Assembly: GCA_900128395.1 (NCBI GenBank)
Contig: LT649724.1
Location: 1-15,149 of the forward strand
Source of the DNA: Stramenopiles sp. TOSAG23-2
Lineage: Eukaryota > Sar
Direction of reading: 5' to 3'
DNA length: 15,149 bases
The position numbers and the translations under genes are program-made. Shown piece by piece: positions 7,269 to 15,149 of the stretch. Below the pieces are notes generated by a model that made no database searches, was not told the DNA's origin, and saw only the letters and a list, made by a program, of their open reading frames with translations. Position 1 is the first letter of the stretch; the number at the start of each line of letters is the position of its first letter.

Positions 7269-9002
7269 TTACTCCCACAAGCACAAATACCCACGTTTAT
7301 CTACAGTAGCAACTTGAACGCCATCAACTCTCCAACCACATCCATGTACTGCACTGCTATGCTTTTTCAAATTTCGTAAAACTTTACCACTATTCATATC
7401 CCATATATGTACAATTCCAGTACCGGATCCTGAAGCACAGAGGTTAGAATCGGGACTTATACATGCGCTTGCAAAATTTGCAGCCACACGAAAATTTTGA
7501 TCTCCCATTTCCTTCACATTTTCAAAACTCAACGTATTGAATAACCGTAATTTATTATCTCTACAAGATGTTAATAAAATACTGGAATTCATGGACGAGG
7601 ATATACTAGAAAATTCAACATGCGACACGGGCAATTTATGAATATCACAAATTTCATGAGATCGACTCCCGTTACGCATATCCCATATACGAACAGTACC
7701 ATCTTGATGCGCACTTGCCAAAGTGACTTGATCTGGCCCAAGATCCACACTATTACAAACTGAAGAACATTGTATGGTACGTATGACAAATCCACTTTTC
7801 ATATCCCAAACTTTGATGGTTCGATCGGATGATCCAGAAATTCCATATTTACAATCAACGCTTAATTTAACAGAAATAACTTTTCCACGATGGCCTTTTA
7901 ATGTATGACGAATGCGTTGGGTCCGTACATCCCAAATTCTAGCAGCGGTATCAGTGCTACCACCTATTACGGCCGATCCAATCCAATCAACATCCAATAC
8001 TGGGCTACGATCGCTTCCATGTAACAATCCAATAGGTTTTTTCAAGGAATAACTAGACCATAGTTTAATGAGTCCATCCGACCCGCAAGTAGCGAGTGAT
8101 CTACCATCGTCACTGTATACTACAGAATAAATTTCAGCGCCTTCATGTGCACATGTAGTATGGACAGCAGTTGAAGGGGGTGTAGAAACCATCGGCATAT
8201 AATTATTATTTCGAGTATATCCTGAAGTTGAACTAGTTTTTAAATTACTATTGGCACTGCTACTTCTTTGTCGTTGTAAGGATGACGATGGGCTGTTTCC
8301 ATAACTATTACTACGTGCTTTACCAAGTAAACCTGCATTATCCCTTACTTTTTCATACAATTGGTTCATATCATTCGCTTCAGCTGCCATTTTAGCCTTT
8401 TCTTCTATTATTCGTTGGATCAATTGATCATTTTCAGTTTTAACTTTTTTATTTTCATCGAGTAGTTTTGTATTTTCTGCTCTTAATCGAATTAATTCCT
8501 CACGAAAAGTATTTACTTCTTTATCTTTTGCTTTTAAATCATTTGTTAATGTTTGAATGGTATCATTCGCTGCATTATACGATTTTGACTTTTGAATCAG
8601 TGCAAGTTGGGTGTTTTCTAATTGTTTTCTTATACCATCTGTGGAAGATGCTAGCTCTATTTGCGATGCAACTTTTTCAAAATGTTTTTCAGATTCACGC
8701 GTCAACGCTTCTTGTAGCTCATAAATTTTTTCTTTTAATTTCATTATTTCAGCTGAGTTCGGTGGACTAGGGCTATTTACATTACTATGCCTATCATTTA
8801 GAGCCAAATTGTTCCCAGTATGCTGGATATAAATTAACTCTTTTCTCTTTTGGTCAAGTTCATTTTCAATTTTAATCGTAAAAGCATTTAAATTATCATA
8901 CGTGTTTACAAAATCTAGATAACAATTAGTTTCAACATTATTACGTTTTTTTAAGTTTAATATCCATTTTTCAATGCAGTCATCCTTTATCTTTGCAGTC
9001 AT
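7269..9002 (-). CDS. ATG16: Autophagy protein ATG16 (ATG16L type, with WD40 domain)
   Basis: In other organisms ATG16 scaffolds the ATG12-ATG5 conjugate and directs ATG8/LC3 lipidation at the phagophore. This 577-residue protein has the expected layout. An N-terminal ATG5-binding helix (about 8-45) contains EKWILNLKKRN and resembles the WKxxIxxxLxxR region of ATG16L1. A long coiled coil spans about 80-220. A Ser/Asn-rich linker covers about 225-280. A seven-blade WD40 propeller runs from about 286 (CAHEGAEIYSVVYSDDG) to the C-terminus, with repeated blade ends such as IKLWS, ARIWD, IKVWD, VRIWD and LCLWE. The length is close to animal ATG16L1, about 600 residues. The WD40 region separates it from the short fungal form. 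Start ATG 9000-9002, stop TAA, no intron. Its 5' end faces exportin-6 across a shared upstream region. Confidence 0.97.
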   Translation of the reverse strand: MTAKIKDDCIEKWILNLKKRNNVETNCYLDFVNTYDNLNAFTIKIENELDQKRKELIYIQHTGNNLALNDRHSNVNSPSPPNSAEIMKLKEKIYELQEALTRESEKHFEKVASQIELASSTDGIRKQLENTQLALIQKSKSYNAANDTIQTLTNDLKAKDKEVNTFREELIRLRAENTKLLDENKKVKTENDQLIQRIIEEKAKMAAEANDMNQLYEKVRDNAGLLGKARSNSYGNSPSSSLQRQRSSSANSNLKTSSTSGYTRNNNYMPMVSTPPSTAVHTTCAHEGAEIYSVVYSDDGRSLATCGSDGLIKLWSSYSLKKPIGLLHGSDRSPVLDVDWIGSAVIGGSTDTAARIWDVRTQRIRHTLKGHRGKVISVKLSVDCKYGISGSSDRTIKVWDMKSGFVIRTIQCSSVCNSVDLGPDQVTLASAHQDGTVRIWDMRNGSRSHEICDIHKLPVSHVEFSSISSSMNSSILLTSCRDNKLRLFNTLSFENVKEMGDQNFRVAANFASACISPDSNLCASGSGTGIVHIWDMNSGKVLRNLKKHSSAVHGCGWRVDGVQVATVDKRGYLCLWE

Positions 9003-9509
9003 CTTAAGAAAAATTTCAAACTTTTTTATTTCTTCTATAGATTATCTTTTCCGTGTTTCAGTATGTAAAATGTTGTTATGTACAAAACAAAAAGGAAAAT
9101 AATAACTGATATGAATATAGATAATGGCGTATAATATGTATTAAAAGTTATATCTAGATTTAGATCTACTATGTGTGATTTGTAATATTACAACAATATT
9201 ACTATATAATTTATTTTTTTTACTTTAGGTGCTTATTATTTATTAAGCTCTTATTATTATTAGATGATCTATTTTATTATTCGAATTATATATAGTCTGC
9301 ACGTCTAACTCTGGCTAAAATGCACTAATAATATAAATAGAATTTAAATTTTATTATTATAAATAGTACAAGTAAAAGTTAAATATGAAAAGAAAAAGAA
9401 ATTTTTGTTGAGAACAAAAAGGAAATAATCATCAATTAAAATCCCATTCACAATCCCCCGACTCCTAGTCGAACAATATATATTCTTAATATAAACTGTA
9501 TATAACGCC
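9003..9509. promoter_or_regulatory. Divergent promoter region, ATG16 / exportin-6
   Basis: No coding frame is supported. The 507 bp separate two outward-facing start codons and should contain both promoters and leaders. It has TTATTATT-rich stretches, TA-rich segments and a strong small hairpin at 9402-9420. TCGTA and TACGA pentamers are absent. Confidence 0.6.
9402..9420 (+). repeat. Small hairpin in the probable 5' leader of exportin-6
   Basis: TTTTTGTT-GAG-AACAAAAA has perfect 8-bp arms and a 3-nt loop. It ends 89 bp upstream of the exportin-6 ATG. If transcribed it could form a weak, AU-rich stem in the leader. It could equally be an upstream DNA element. Confidence 0.7.
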
Positions 9510-12500
9510 ATGAATAATAATCAAAACGTTACGGAGCAAGAATCAATACAAATTTTATCACAAGTTGATCAGGCAGTAAATGTGTTATATAATTCGACTG
9601 GATATGTTGAAGACTCTCAACGAAAAGATATTGAGCGTCAACTAAATAGCTTCAAACAAATGCCAAACTCGTGGGTACACAGTTTATATTTTTTGAACCA
9701 TTCAAAGAATAATTATACGCTGTTTTATGCATGTTCAATATTAGAAAATATGTTACAAACACAATGGAATAATGTCGAGGAAGGGAAAAGGATGCATTTA
9801 CGAGAAGTTGTCTTTACATTTTTATTAGGACGTAATCCACCACATTTTGTATTGACTAAATTAATTAAAATATTAGTTGATATCGGCAAACTTGATTGGC
9901 CGGAGCGATATCCGGATTTTTTAAAGCATATCTTGCATACAATATCAAATGAAAAGTACCAGCATTTTGGCGTTTTATTGTTGAAAATTTTGATAGAAGA
10001 ATTTACTACAAATAATTCTCGTCAATCTGTCCCGGTAACTGGGAATAGACAACGTCAAATTTTATCAAGTTTTTTACAAAATATTCCGGTAATTATTGAA
10101 ACTATGACCACTACGCTTTTAAATTTATATGGAAAATTACAACATGCATCATCCTCTGGCAATAATAATATTGCCAATCAAATATCATCACAATGTGGAG
10201 TACTATTTGAATCGTACCAAATATTAATACCTCTTTTTACAACGCAAGATATGAATAATTTAGGAGTACAACTTTACAGTAATAAATTTTTAGAAGTATC
10301 ATTTCAAATTATTGAAAATTTTCCATTATTGCAATGTAGTGCTGGTGCGATATGTACCATGAATAGCCTGTTAGCCAATAAATTAATAACACCTGCCATC
10401 CAGAACAATATCTTCATTATTATACAACAGCTATTAACCATTATACAGCGATTGTGTGAACAGCAGAATGATATGCGTGCTTTACTTGAAGAAAAAAATG
10501 AACATTATTTTCAACATGTAAATTCTTTTTTTGAATGTCTTTTCAATGATCATATAAAACGTTTGGAAAACAATGCTTCCTTTCCAATGAAAGCGCTTTT
10601 AACATTGTTGTTGGAATATAGTATGAAGCAGCCAAATGTATCATGCTTCTTAAATACGTTGTTTATATGGGAAATATTTACTGATTATATACGAGATATG
10701 AACGATGCTGCAGCGGTAGTTGGTGGTAGCAATTTCAAAAATAATAGCGAACTGTATCATCAATGCTTAATGCAATTTTCATCCAATTTACTGGAGCGAA
10801 CATTATTTGTACGGAACCATAATAATTTATTTCAATCATTGGATACTGATTCTTTTGGTGCACTTGAACATTGGGTACCTGATACAAAAAATGAAGAAGC
10901 CGATTCTGCTGATATAGGATCCAAAAAAACCTCATCATACGCACAAAATTACAGTTACAACACAGATAATTCAAAATTAAGAACCGCAGAGCTGGTATTG
11001 AATTCACATTCTGAAGTTGATATATATCTTGGAGTAAATGTTACGTTATTGAGAAATTTAGTGGTTATTGAAAAAGTCGGTAGTCATTTAATACCTGGAT
11101 TAGTAACCTACCTGTCAGAAGCAATTAATATGTGCAAGCCGTTATTACAACCATCATCGTCATCTTATAATAGCAACAACAACAATTTTCAAGTACAAGG
11201 TGCATTGCATGATTTAAGTACTATTGTTTATACCTTTACTGCCGGAATCTACTGTTTAAATGTGTCCTTTGTTTCATCTCTTGATGTTGGTTTCAATATT
11301 TTAAAAACCCTTGTAGAGTTAGGGTTAAATATTGATCGAAATAGACTGTTTACACGCGGGCATCATATTTCAAAAGTTTTAATAAGTATATTAGAATGCA
11401 TAACATTATTTTCGCATTGGTTGAAAACATTAATAGAAAGCCCAGATGTGGATAGTAGCAATACCTCAGTAAATATAAAGCAATATAAAGATTCATTGCC
11501 ACCAATTTTACATGCGTTAGCGGAACTGTTTTCCTGCGGTATTGATACTACTATAGCACCTGCACCAATACCAATTTTACGTGCCCATTTAAAACTGTTT
11601 GAAGCATTGGTTATAAATACCAATTTAACGCCTGAGATATCACCAATGTTATTTAAATGTTATCAAAATATATGGTACTTAACAGAAGGTTTGCCATTGG
11701 AAGTTAAAGTAGAAGTGGCAGTTGTTGTATCAAATTCGATTTTAATTAATTGTAATTACGTAAAAACTTTAAGTAACAACAATAATAACAGCATGAGTGA
11801 AGAGCAAAATTTATTGGTGTCATATGGCACTGTTGTAGCATCTGTCATTGGAAAAATTGGATCGGCTGCAGCTGAAGCTAGATCAAAACATTCGATCGAT
11901 AGATTACATATGGTACGTGTCCGACAATCGTTGTCACAACTTACTGGCATATGCAATTCAATGGTAGGAAGACAACCCAAAGAACGACAAGTCGTAGCTG
12001 CAGTTATTAAACCAGTGATGTCTAATGCAGGGGAAATTTTAAATATTTGCTTGAAACAACAACACATGCAGCAAAATAATAACAATGATCCAAATTTTAC
12101 TAGAAATCGTGCAAATAGTTTGAGACATAAATTGGCATCGAATATTGCAACTGCGAAAGACATTTTGATATTTTTCAACAGTGCTGTTAATGGTCTGAGG
12201 AGGGAACTTGGTGTCGAAACTTTATCAACTATTATCAATGGGATCATGGAATTATTCAAATCCACCGCAAATGCAGCGGCATCGAATATGACGGGTGTTA
12301 TAGGCGGCGGCGCTGGTGTTGTAAATGATGGTAGCATGGTTAATCAATTGCATATTGGTTTGCAAACAAAAAATAAAACTATGATACTTTTAGTGAAAAG
12401 TTTGCTATCGTTTTTAGCAACCGTATTAGAGGAACCACATAAAGCATTGCGTTCATTGCACAGTCCAATTTATAATCTAGTCTATGGCACAATTGTTCCA

Positions 12501-13085
12501 GTTGTATTTTCTTCCAATGAAATTGTTGATGTTAGTTTAGAGCATGAAATATTTGCGTTTATTCGCACGGCGTTAATATGCCAATGGCGTACATTTGTTA
12601 AATCAAACCGTAATGGTGGTACATTTAAAAGTGATGACAAGAAAAATGTCATGTCATTGTCGTTTAAAGTTTTGATAGATTCATTTAAAAGAAAGGATCA
12701 AATTCCTGAAAATTTTCAATACAATCTTCAAACTTTTATCAAATTAAATGAACAGCAAACATTATTTACTACTATGGTCTTTGAAAATTTCATTTCGAAA
12801 GAATTGTCAATACATTTAATTCAAGTCCTTGTTAATGGGACACATGATTTGTTAACTGAACCTATTATAGACGTGTTGCACCGTATAGCTATTGTTAATT
12901 ATCAACGATTTGCAAATGATATATTATTATATTTGATTGGAGAGACGGAAAAAGTATTAAATAGTAATCATCAGGGTGATATACAAGAATTAAAGAAAAG
13001 TTTTTTCGTCGATAATAAACCACCAGATTTATTATCATTCAAATCTAACATTTTAAATTTTGTTTGGTTGAGGAGGAAATTGTGA
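9510..13085 (+). CDS. XPO6: Exportin-6 (nuclear export receptor for actin-profilin)
   Basis: Exportin-6 is a karyopherin-beta receptor that, with RanGTP, carries actin-profilin out of the nucleus in animal cells. The 1191-residue product is close to human XPO6 (about 1125). It is largely alpha-helical, as expected for HEAT repeats. The N-terminal ~190 residues align well by eye with XPO6: the Ile-Glu-Arg-Gln-Leu region, SLYFLNHSKNNYTLFYACSI, and LVDIGKLDWPERYPDF around residues 121-137, matching the family's VDIGxxDWP motif. Asn/Ser-rich insertions occur near 548, 756 and 850, and a Gly-rich stretch near 932; these are probably surface loops. ATG 9510 has G at -3, and the N-terminus begins directly with family-like helices. 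There is no intron in almost 3.6 kb. Another Exportin-1/5-like karyopherin is possible, but the N-terminal match favours XPO6. The stop (TGA) is followed at once by a palindrome. Confidence 0.9.
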   Translation: MNNNQNVTEQESIQILSQVDQAVNVLYNSTGYVEDSQRKDIERQLNSFKQMPNSWVHSLYFLNHSKNNYTLFYACSILENMLQTQWNNVEEGKRMHLREVVFTFLLGRNPPHFVLTKLIKILVDIGKLDWPERYPDFLKHILHTISNEKYQHFGVLLLKILIEEFTTNNSRQSVPVTGNRQRQILSSFLQNIPVIIETMTTTLLNLYGKLQHASSSGNNNIANQISSQCGVLFESYQILIPLFTTQDMNNLGVQLYSNKFLEVSFQIIENFPLLQCSAGAICTMNSLLANKLITPAIQNNIFIIIQQLLTIIQRLCEQQNDMRALLEEKNEHYFQHVNSFFECLFNDHIKRLENNASFPMKALLTLLLEYSMKQPNVSCFLNTLFIWEIFTDYIRDMNDAAAVVGGSNFKNNSELYHQCLMQFSSNLLERTLFVRNHNNLFQSLDTDSFGALEHWVPDTKNEEADSADIGSKKTSSYAQNYSYNTDNSKLRTAELVLNSHSEVDIYLGVNVTLLRNLVVIEKVGSHLIPGLVTYLSEAINMCKPLLQPSSSSYNSNNNNFQVQGALHDLSTIVYTFTAGIYCLNVSFVSSLDVGFNILKTLVELGLNIDRNRLFTRGHHISKVLISILECITLFSHWLKTLIESPDVDSSNTSVNIKQYKDSLPPILHALAELFSCGIDTTIAPAPIPILRAHLKLFEALVINTNLTPEISPMLFKCYQNIWYLTEGLPLEVKVEVAVVVSNSILINCNYVKTLSNNNNNSMSEEQNLLVSYGTVVASVIGKIGSAAAEARSKHSIDRLHMVRVRQSLSQLTGICNSMVGRQPKERQVVAAVIKPVMSNAGEILNICLKQQHMQQNNNNDPNFTRNRANSLRHKLASNIATAKDILIFFNSAVNGLRRELGVETLSTIINGIMELFKSTANAAASNMTGVIGGGAGVVNDGSMVNQLHIGLQTKNKTMILLVKSLLSFLATVLEEPHKALRSLHSPIYNLVYGTIVPVVFSSNEIVDVSLEHEIFAFIRTALICQWRTFVKSNRNGGTFKSDDKKNVMSLSFKVLIDSFKRKDQIPENFQYNLQTFIKLNEQQTLFTTMVFENFISKELSIHLIQVLVNGTHDLLTEPIIDVLHRIAIVNYQRFANDILLYLIGETEKVLNSNHQGDIQELKKSFFVDNKPPDLLSFKSNILNFVWLRRKL

Positions 13086-13099
13086 AATACGTACGTATT
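13086..13099. repeat. 14-bp perfect palindrome AATACGTACGTATT
   Basis: This perfect inverted repeat starts one base after the exportin-6 TGA. It is centred on ACGTACGT and belongs to the same CpG-containing palindrome class as the other convergent spacers. It lies at the very start of the 3' UTR. Confidence 0.85.
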
Positions 13100-13321
13100 A
13101 AAATGAAGAAATTATGTACGACGCACACTATCATATAAAGATGTTTTAAAAAATATACACTGTGTACGAGATATTATGAAAACTCCCCTTTTTAATTTAA
13201 AATATATTACACCCAAAGGAACACAAATCTCTACGAACTATTTTTCTTCTCTCTTTCTTTTTTTCCCCTAAAAAATATCAAACACCTAACCATAATATTA
13301 TATATATTATATTTATCATAT
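13086..13321. other. Convergent spacer between exportin-6 and eEF1B genes
   Basis: These 236 bp hold the 3' ends of both genes. The spacer starts with a 14-bp palindrome directly after the exportin-6 stop and has three TACGA pentamers (13117, 13165, 13232). A pyrimidine-rich stretch lies near 13240-13268. No AATAAA is evident on either strand. Confidence 0.7.
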
Positions 13322-14077
13322 CTATACTTTACTCATAGTGTACAAATCAATAGATTGAATTAAATCGTCACGTCCATCTGCATTCATATGATCTTCCAAA
13401 TCATCTTGGCATACTTTTTCATCTTCAACGATCATGGAAATACGTAATTTTTTAATACCAAATGCAACTGGTAAAAATTTATGTTCTTGTCCCCAACATA
13501 CAATACCATCACGTGTAGTTGCTTTCAATGCTTTTGCTAATGCTTCCAAGTCAGTTTCTGTATCAAATGGTTTCACATCAAATACAAACATAGTTTTCTC
13601 TGGGCCTTTTTTCTTTGCTTTTTCTGCTTTCATTTTCATACGTGCTTGCAATTCTTTATCTGCAGCGATTTTTCTTGCGATGGTATCAGCAATGTCTTCA
13701 CCCTCATCATCATCACCAAACAAATCATCAACATCATCACTATCGTCGTCGTCAAATAAGTCATCAACGTCATCAATGTCTTTTTTTGCTTTTTTAGCTG
13801 GTTTTTTTGCTGCTGGTGCTGCTGGTGCTTCTGTTGCTTGTCCCCAACTTGCTCTTTCTTCTGCAGAATATGACAAAACGTGCTTTGCCCAACGGAATAC
13901 ATTTGGGGATGATTTATCGTTGAAAAATCCACCAAGTGCTGCTAATACTTGATTATCAAGTGGTGCAGGTGTAAACCCAGTGCAAAAGCAACGACTTGCT
14001 AACCATCCATTTAATCTTTTTTGACCACTTGTTTTATCTAATTGATCAAGTGGAACGAAACCTTTTGGAACTGCCAT
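13322..14077 (-). CDS. Elongation factor 1-beta type subunit (eEF1B guanine-nucleotide exchange factor)
   Basis: eEF1B-beta/alpha recharges eEF1A with GTP during translation elongation in the cytosol. The 251-residue protein has an N-terminal helical GST-C-like domain (about 15-80; NGWLASRCFCTGFTPAPLDN). A Lys/Ala-rich linker follows. The acidic segment contains DDVDDLF twice (102-108 and 114-120), where the family usually has one DDDIDLFG-like motif. The C-terminal exchange domain (about 161-251) includes VFDVKPFDTETDLEALAKALK, VAFGIKKLRISMIVEDEKV and the final YTMSKV. The penultimate Lys matches the essential C-terminal Lys of yeast eEF1B-alpha that reaches the magnesium site of eEF1A. ATG 14075-14077 has A at -3 and G at +4; the stop is TAG. 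There is no leucine zipper of the delta subunit. The N-terminus is divergent from human EEF1B2. It is divergently paired with RPLP1, another elongation gene. Confidence 0.96.
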   Translation of the reverse strand: MAVPKGFVPLDQLDKTSGQKRLNGWLASRCFCTGFTPAPLDNQVLAALGGFFNDKSSPNVFRWAKHVLSYSAEERASWGQATEAPAAPAAKKPAKKAKKDIDDVDDLFDDDDSDDVDDLFGDDDEGEDIADTIARKIAADKELQARMKMKAEKAKKKGPEKTMFVFDVKPFDTETDLEALAKALKATTRDGIVCWGQEHKFLPVAFGIKKLRISMIVEDEKVCQDDLEDHMNADGRDDLIQSIDLYTMSKV

Positions 14078-14841
14078 GATTATGTAGTTATTATGTAATT
14101 GTTTTTGTTTTTATAATTGAATTTTATTATAATTTGTTGTTTGTTTTGTAAATTAAATGTATGTGTGGTATCATCTTCTACAGTATGTATATATGTATCT
14201 CTGTATTCTATTATATATTTACAATGTATTACTATTGAAAAAAGTGTGAAAACCAAAGAAGGTGAATTTTGCACTATTTTTTTTGTGGCTCTGGGCACCT
14301 GATTTAGAAGAATTGTCCAATTTACAGTAGCTATAGCTAGCTAATTAGATTACAGTATAAGTACATGGTAGTCTACAGTACGATGGTATAGCATGGTATT
14401 ATCTTCTCCCTGGAAATATATGTGAGGGCGATACAGCGATGATGTAGTATGTTCTTACTGTGTACTACCATGGTGGTAGTCTAAAGAGTATAACCATAGC
14501 TCTACATAAGAAGGAGAGAAGAGGAGAAAAGGTTATCAGGGTCATATATATGGACACAGCACTGTAAACATCTCAGCCAGTGAATTCCATTTTTACCTCC
14601 TTTCCATCCTAATACTATTTCTATCCTAATGGAAAATCCAAGAACAAGACACACACACAGTGTATTATATACATATTACAATAAGATAAAAATATACAAT
14701 ATATATATATAGATATAAAGAACAACTACAAGAGATATTTTATATATATACATTAAACACAAGGTTAAAACGATTATAACGCAATTTATTACCGACGTTC
14801 TAGTCTCCGAGTAAACTAACAACACAAAAACAAAATACATA
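14078..14841. promoter_or_regulatory. Divergent promoter region, eEF1B / RPLP1
   Basis: No coding frame is supported. The 764 bp separate two highly expressed translation genes. Visible motifs include four ACAGTA copies (14180, 14324, 14352, 14375) and three ATGGTA copies (14365, 14383, 14393). TGGTAGTCTA is duplicated at 14366-14375 and 14474-14483, and a palindrome TAGCTATAGCTA lies at 14328-14339. Near 14590-14628 there is a pyrimidine-rich stretch with two ATCCTAAT copies, which could lie near the RPLP1 transcription start. TTTACAG at 14321-14327 could also be a splice acceptor of a leader intron, but this is not established. Confidence 0.6.
14464..14480. repeat. Inverted repeat ACTACCA-TGG-TGGTAGT
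   Basis: Seven-bp arms surround a 3-bp centre. The right arm is part of the TGGTAGTCTA direct repeat also found at 14366-14375. This suggests a repeated binding site in the shared eEF1B/RPLP1 upstream region. Confidence 0.7.
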
Positions 14842-15149
14842 ATGGCAGCTTTTAAATTAGGTGAAGTCACCGGTGAAACCAAAGACGAAATGGTTACCAC
14901 ATATGCAGCTTTGATCTTGCACGATGCAGAAAAAGAAGTTACCCCTGAAAACATCAACACTTTAGTTGCTGCATCAGGAAACTCTGTTGAACCATACTGG
15001 CCAACACTTTTCGCTAAATTGTTAAAAACATTTGAAATGAAAGATCTTTTATTGTCTGGAGGTGGCGGCGGCGGCGGCGGCGGTGGTGCTGGCGGTAAAG
15101 GAGCAGCAGCTGAAGAAGAAGAAGAGGAAGAAGAAGAGGAGGAGGAAGA
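14842..15149 (+). CDS. RPLP1: 60S acidic ribosomal protein P1, 5' part (cut by window end)
   Basis: P1 pairs with P2 on the P0 stalk of the large ribosomal subunit and recruits elongation-factor GTPases. The visible 102 codons show the N-terminal dimerisation domain: ATYAAL-like TTYAALILHD, then VTPENINTLVAASG, then VEPYWPTLFAKLL, with the SVEPYWP segment diagnostic for P1 rather than P2. Next come a hinge of ten consecutive Gly residues, encoded largely by GGC, a short Ala/Lys stretch, and a poly-Glu run that continues to the window edge. The conserved acidic C-terminal tail that binds translation factors lies beyond 15149. ATG 14842 has A at -3 and G at +4. Codons ending in C (ACC, ATC, AAC, GTC) are commoner than in neighbouring genes, consistent with selection for high expression. 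It is partial only because the window ends. Confidence 0.97.
   Translation, partial: MAAFKLGEVTGETKDEMVTTYAALILHDAEKEVTPENINTLVAASGNSVEPYWPTLFAKLLKTFEMKDLLLSGGGGGGGGGGAGGKGAAAEEEEEEEEEEEE

Noticed and set aside
9003-9509. Spliced-leader or polycistronic processing sites
   Set aside because: Neighbouring genes are on opposite strands, so they cannot form a polycistron. No repeated leader or acceptor pattern precedes the starts.
11756-12337. 193-codon open frame on the minus strand inside exportin-6
   Set aside because: It is antisense to a well-supported conserved gene, and its translation is Leu/Ile-rich with no recognisable domain. It is a shadow of the exportin-6 codons.
13434-13952. 172-codon plus-strand open frame over eEF1B
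   Set aside because: It is antisense to the eEF1B gene. Its Ser/Ala/Phe runs are the complement of the Asp/Lys/Ala codons of the acidic linker.
14676-14960. 94-codon minus-strand frame overlapping RPLP1
   Set aside because: It is antisense to the conserved P1 N-terminus and to its AT-rich leader. It shows no family resemblance.
1-15149. tRNA, rRNA, CRISPR array or bacterial operon
   Set aside because: I saw no cloverleaf, rRNA core or regularly spaced repeat-spacer structure. The genes are eukaryotic with monocistronic alternating layout and no Shine-Dalgarno pattern.

Overview
This window is AT-rich eukaryotic nuclear DNA. Seven protein genes lie close together, and nearly all are single uninterrupted reading frames. 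The gene set is a Tubby-like protein, a CPT1-type carnitine acyltransferase, WD40-bearing ATG16, exportin-6, eEF1B and ribosomal P1. That set points to an animal, a close holozoan relative or an amoebozoan, and not to a fungus, plant or bacterium: WD40-type ATG16 and exportin-6 are characteristic of animals and some amoebae. TAA, TAG and TGA all end genes here, so the standard code is used. Asn/Ser/Lys runs, few introns and short spacers suggest a small compact genome, such as a reduced invertebrate or a unicellular relative. I cannot name the organism.

Layout, left to right: an AT-rich upstream region (1-391); an unrecognised secreted glycoprotein gene (+, 392-1857) with one apparent mini-intron; a convergent spacer; a Tubby-like protein (-, 2332-4533); a divergent promoter region containing a 28-bp perfect palindrome; a peroxisome-targeted carnitine acyltransferase (+, 5167-7074); a 194-bp convergent spacer; ATG16 (-, 7269-9002); a divergent promoter region; exportin-6 (+, 9510-13085); a 236-bp convergent spacer; eEF1B (-, 13322-14077); a divergent promoter region; and the 5' part of RPLP1 (+, 14842 to the window end).

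The genes do not form a pathway, apart from eEF1B and RPLP1. Those two are both translation-elongation components and share one divergent promoter region. The organisation itself is notable: the seven genes alternate strand without exception, giving three convergent and three divergent junctions. All three convergent (3'-3') spacers contain palindromes built from TTCGTA/TACGAA or ACGTACGT, with frequent TCGTA/TACGA pentamers. The three divergent (5'-5') spacers contain almost none. This is the best candidate for undescribed biology here, perhaps a 3'-end, termination or boundary element. It is read from sequence alone and has not been tested statistically.
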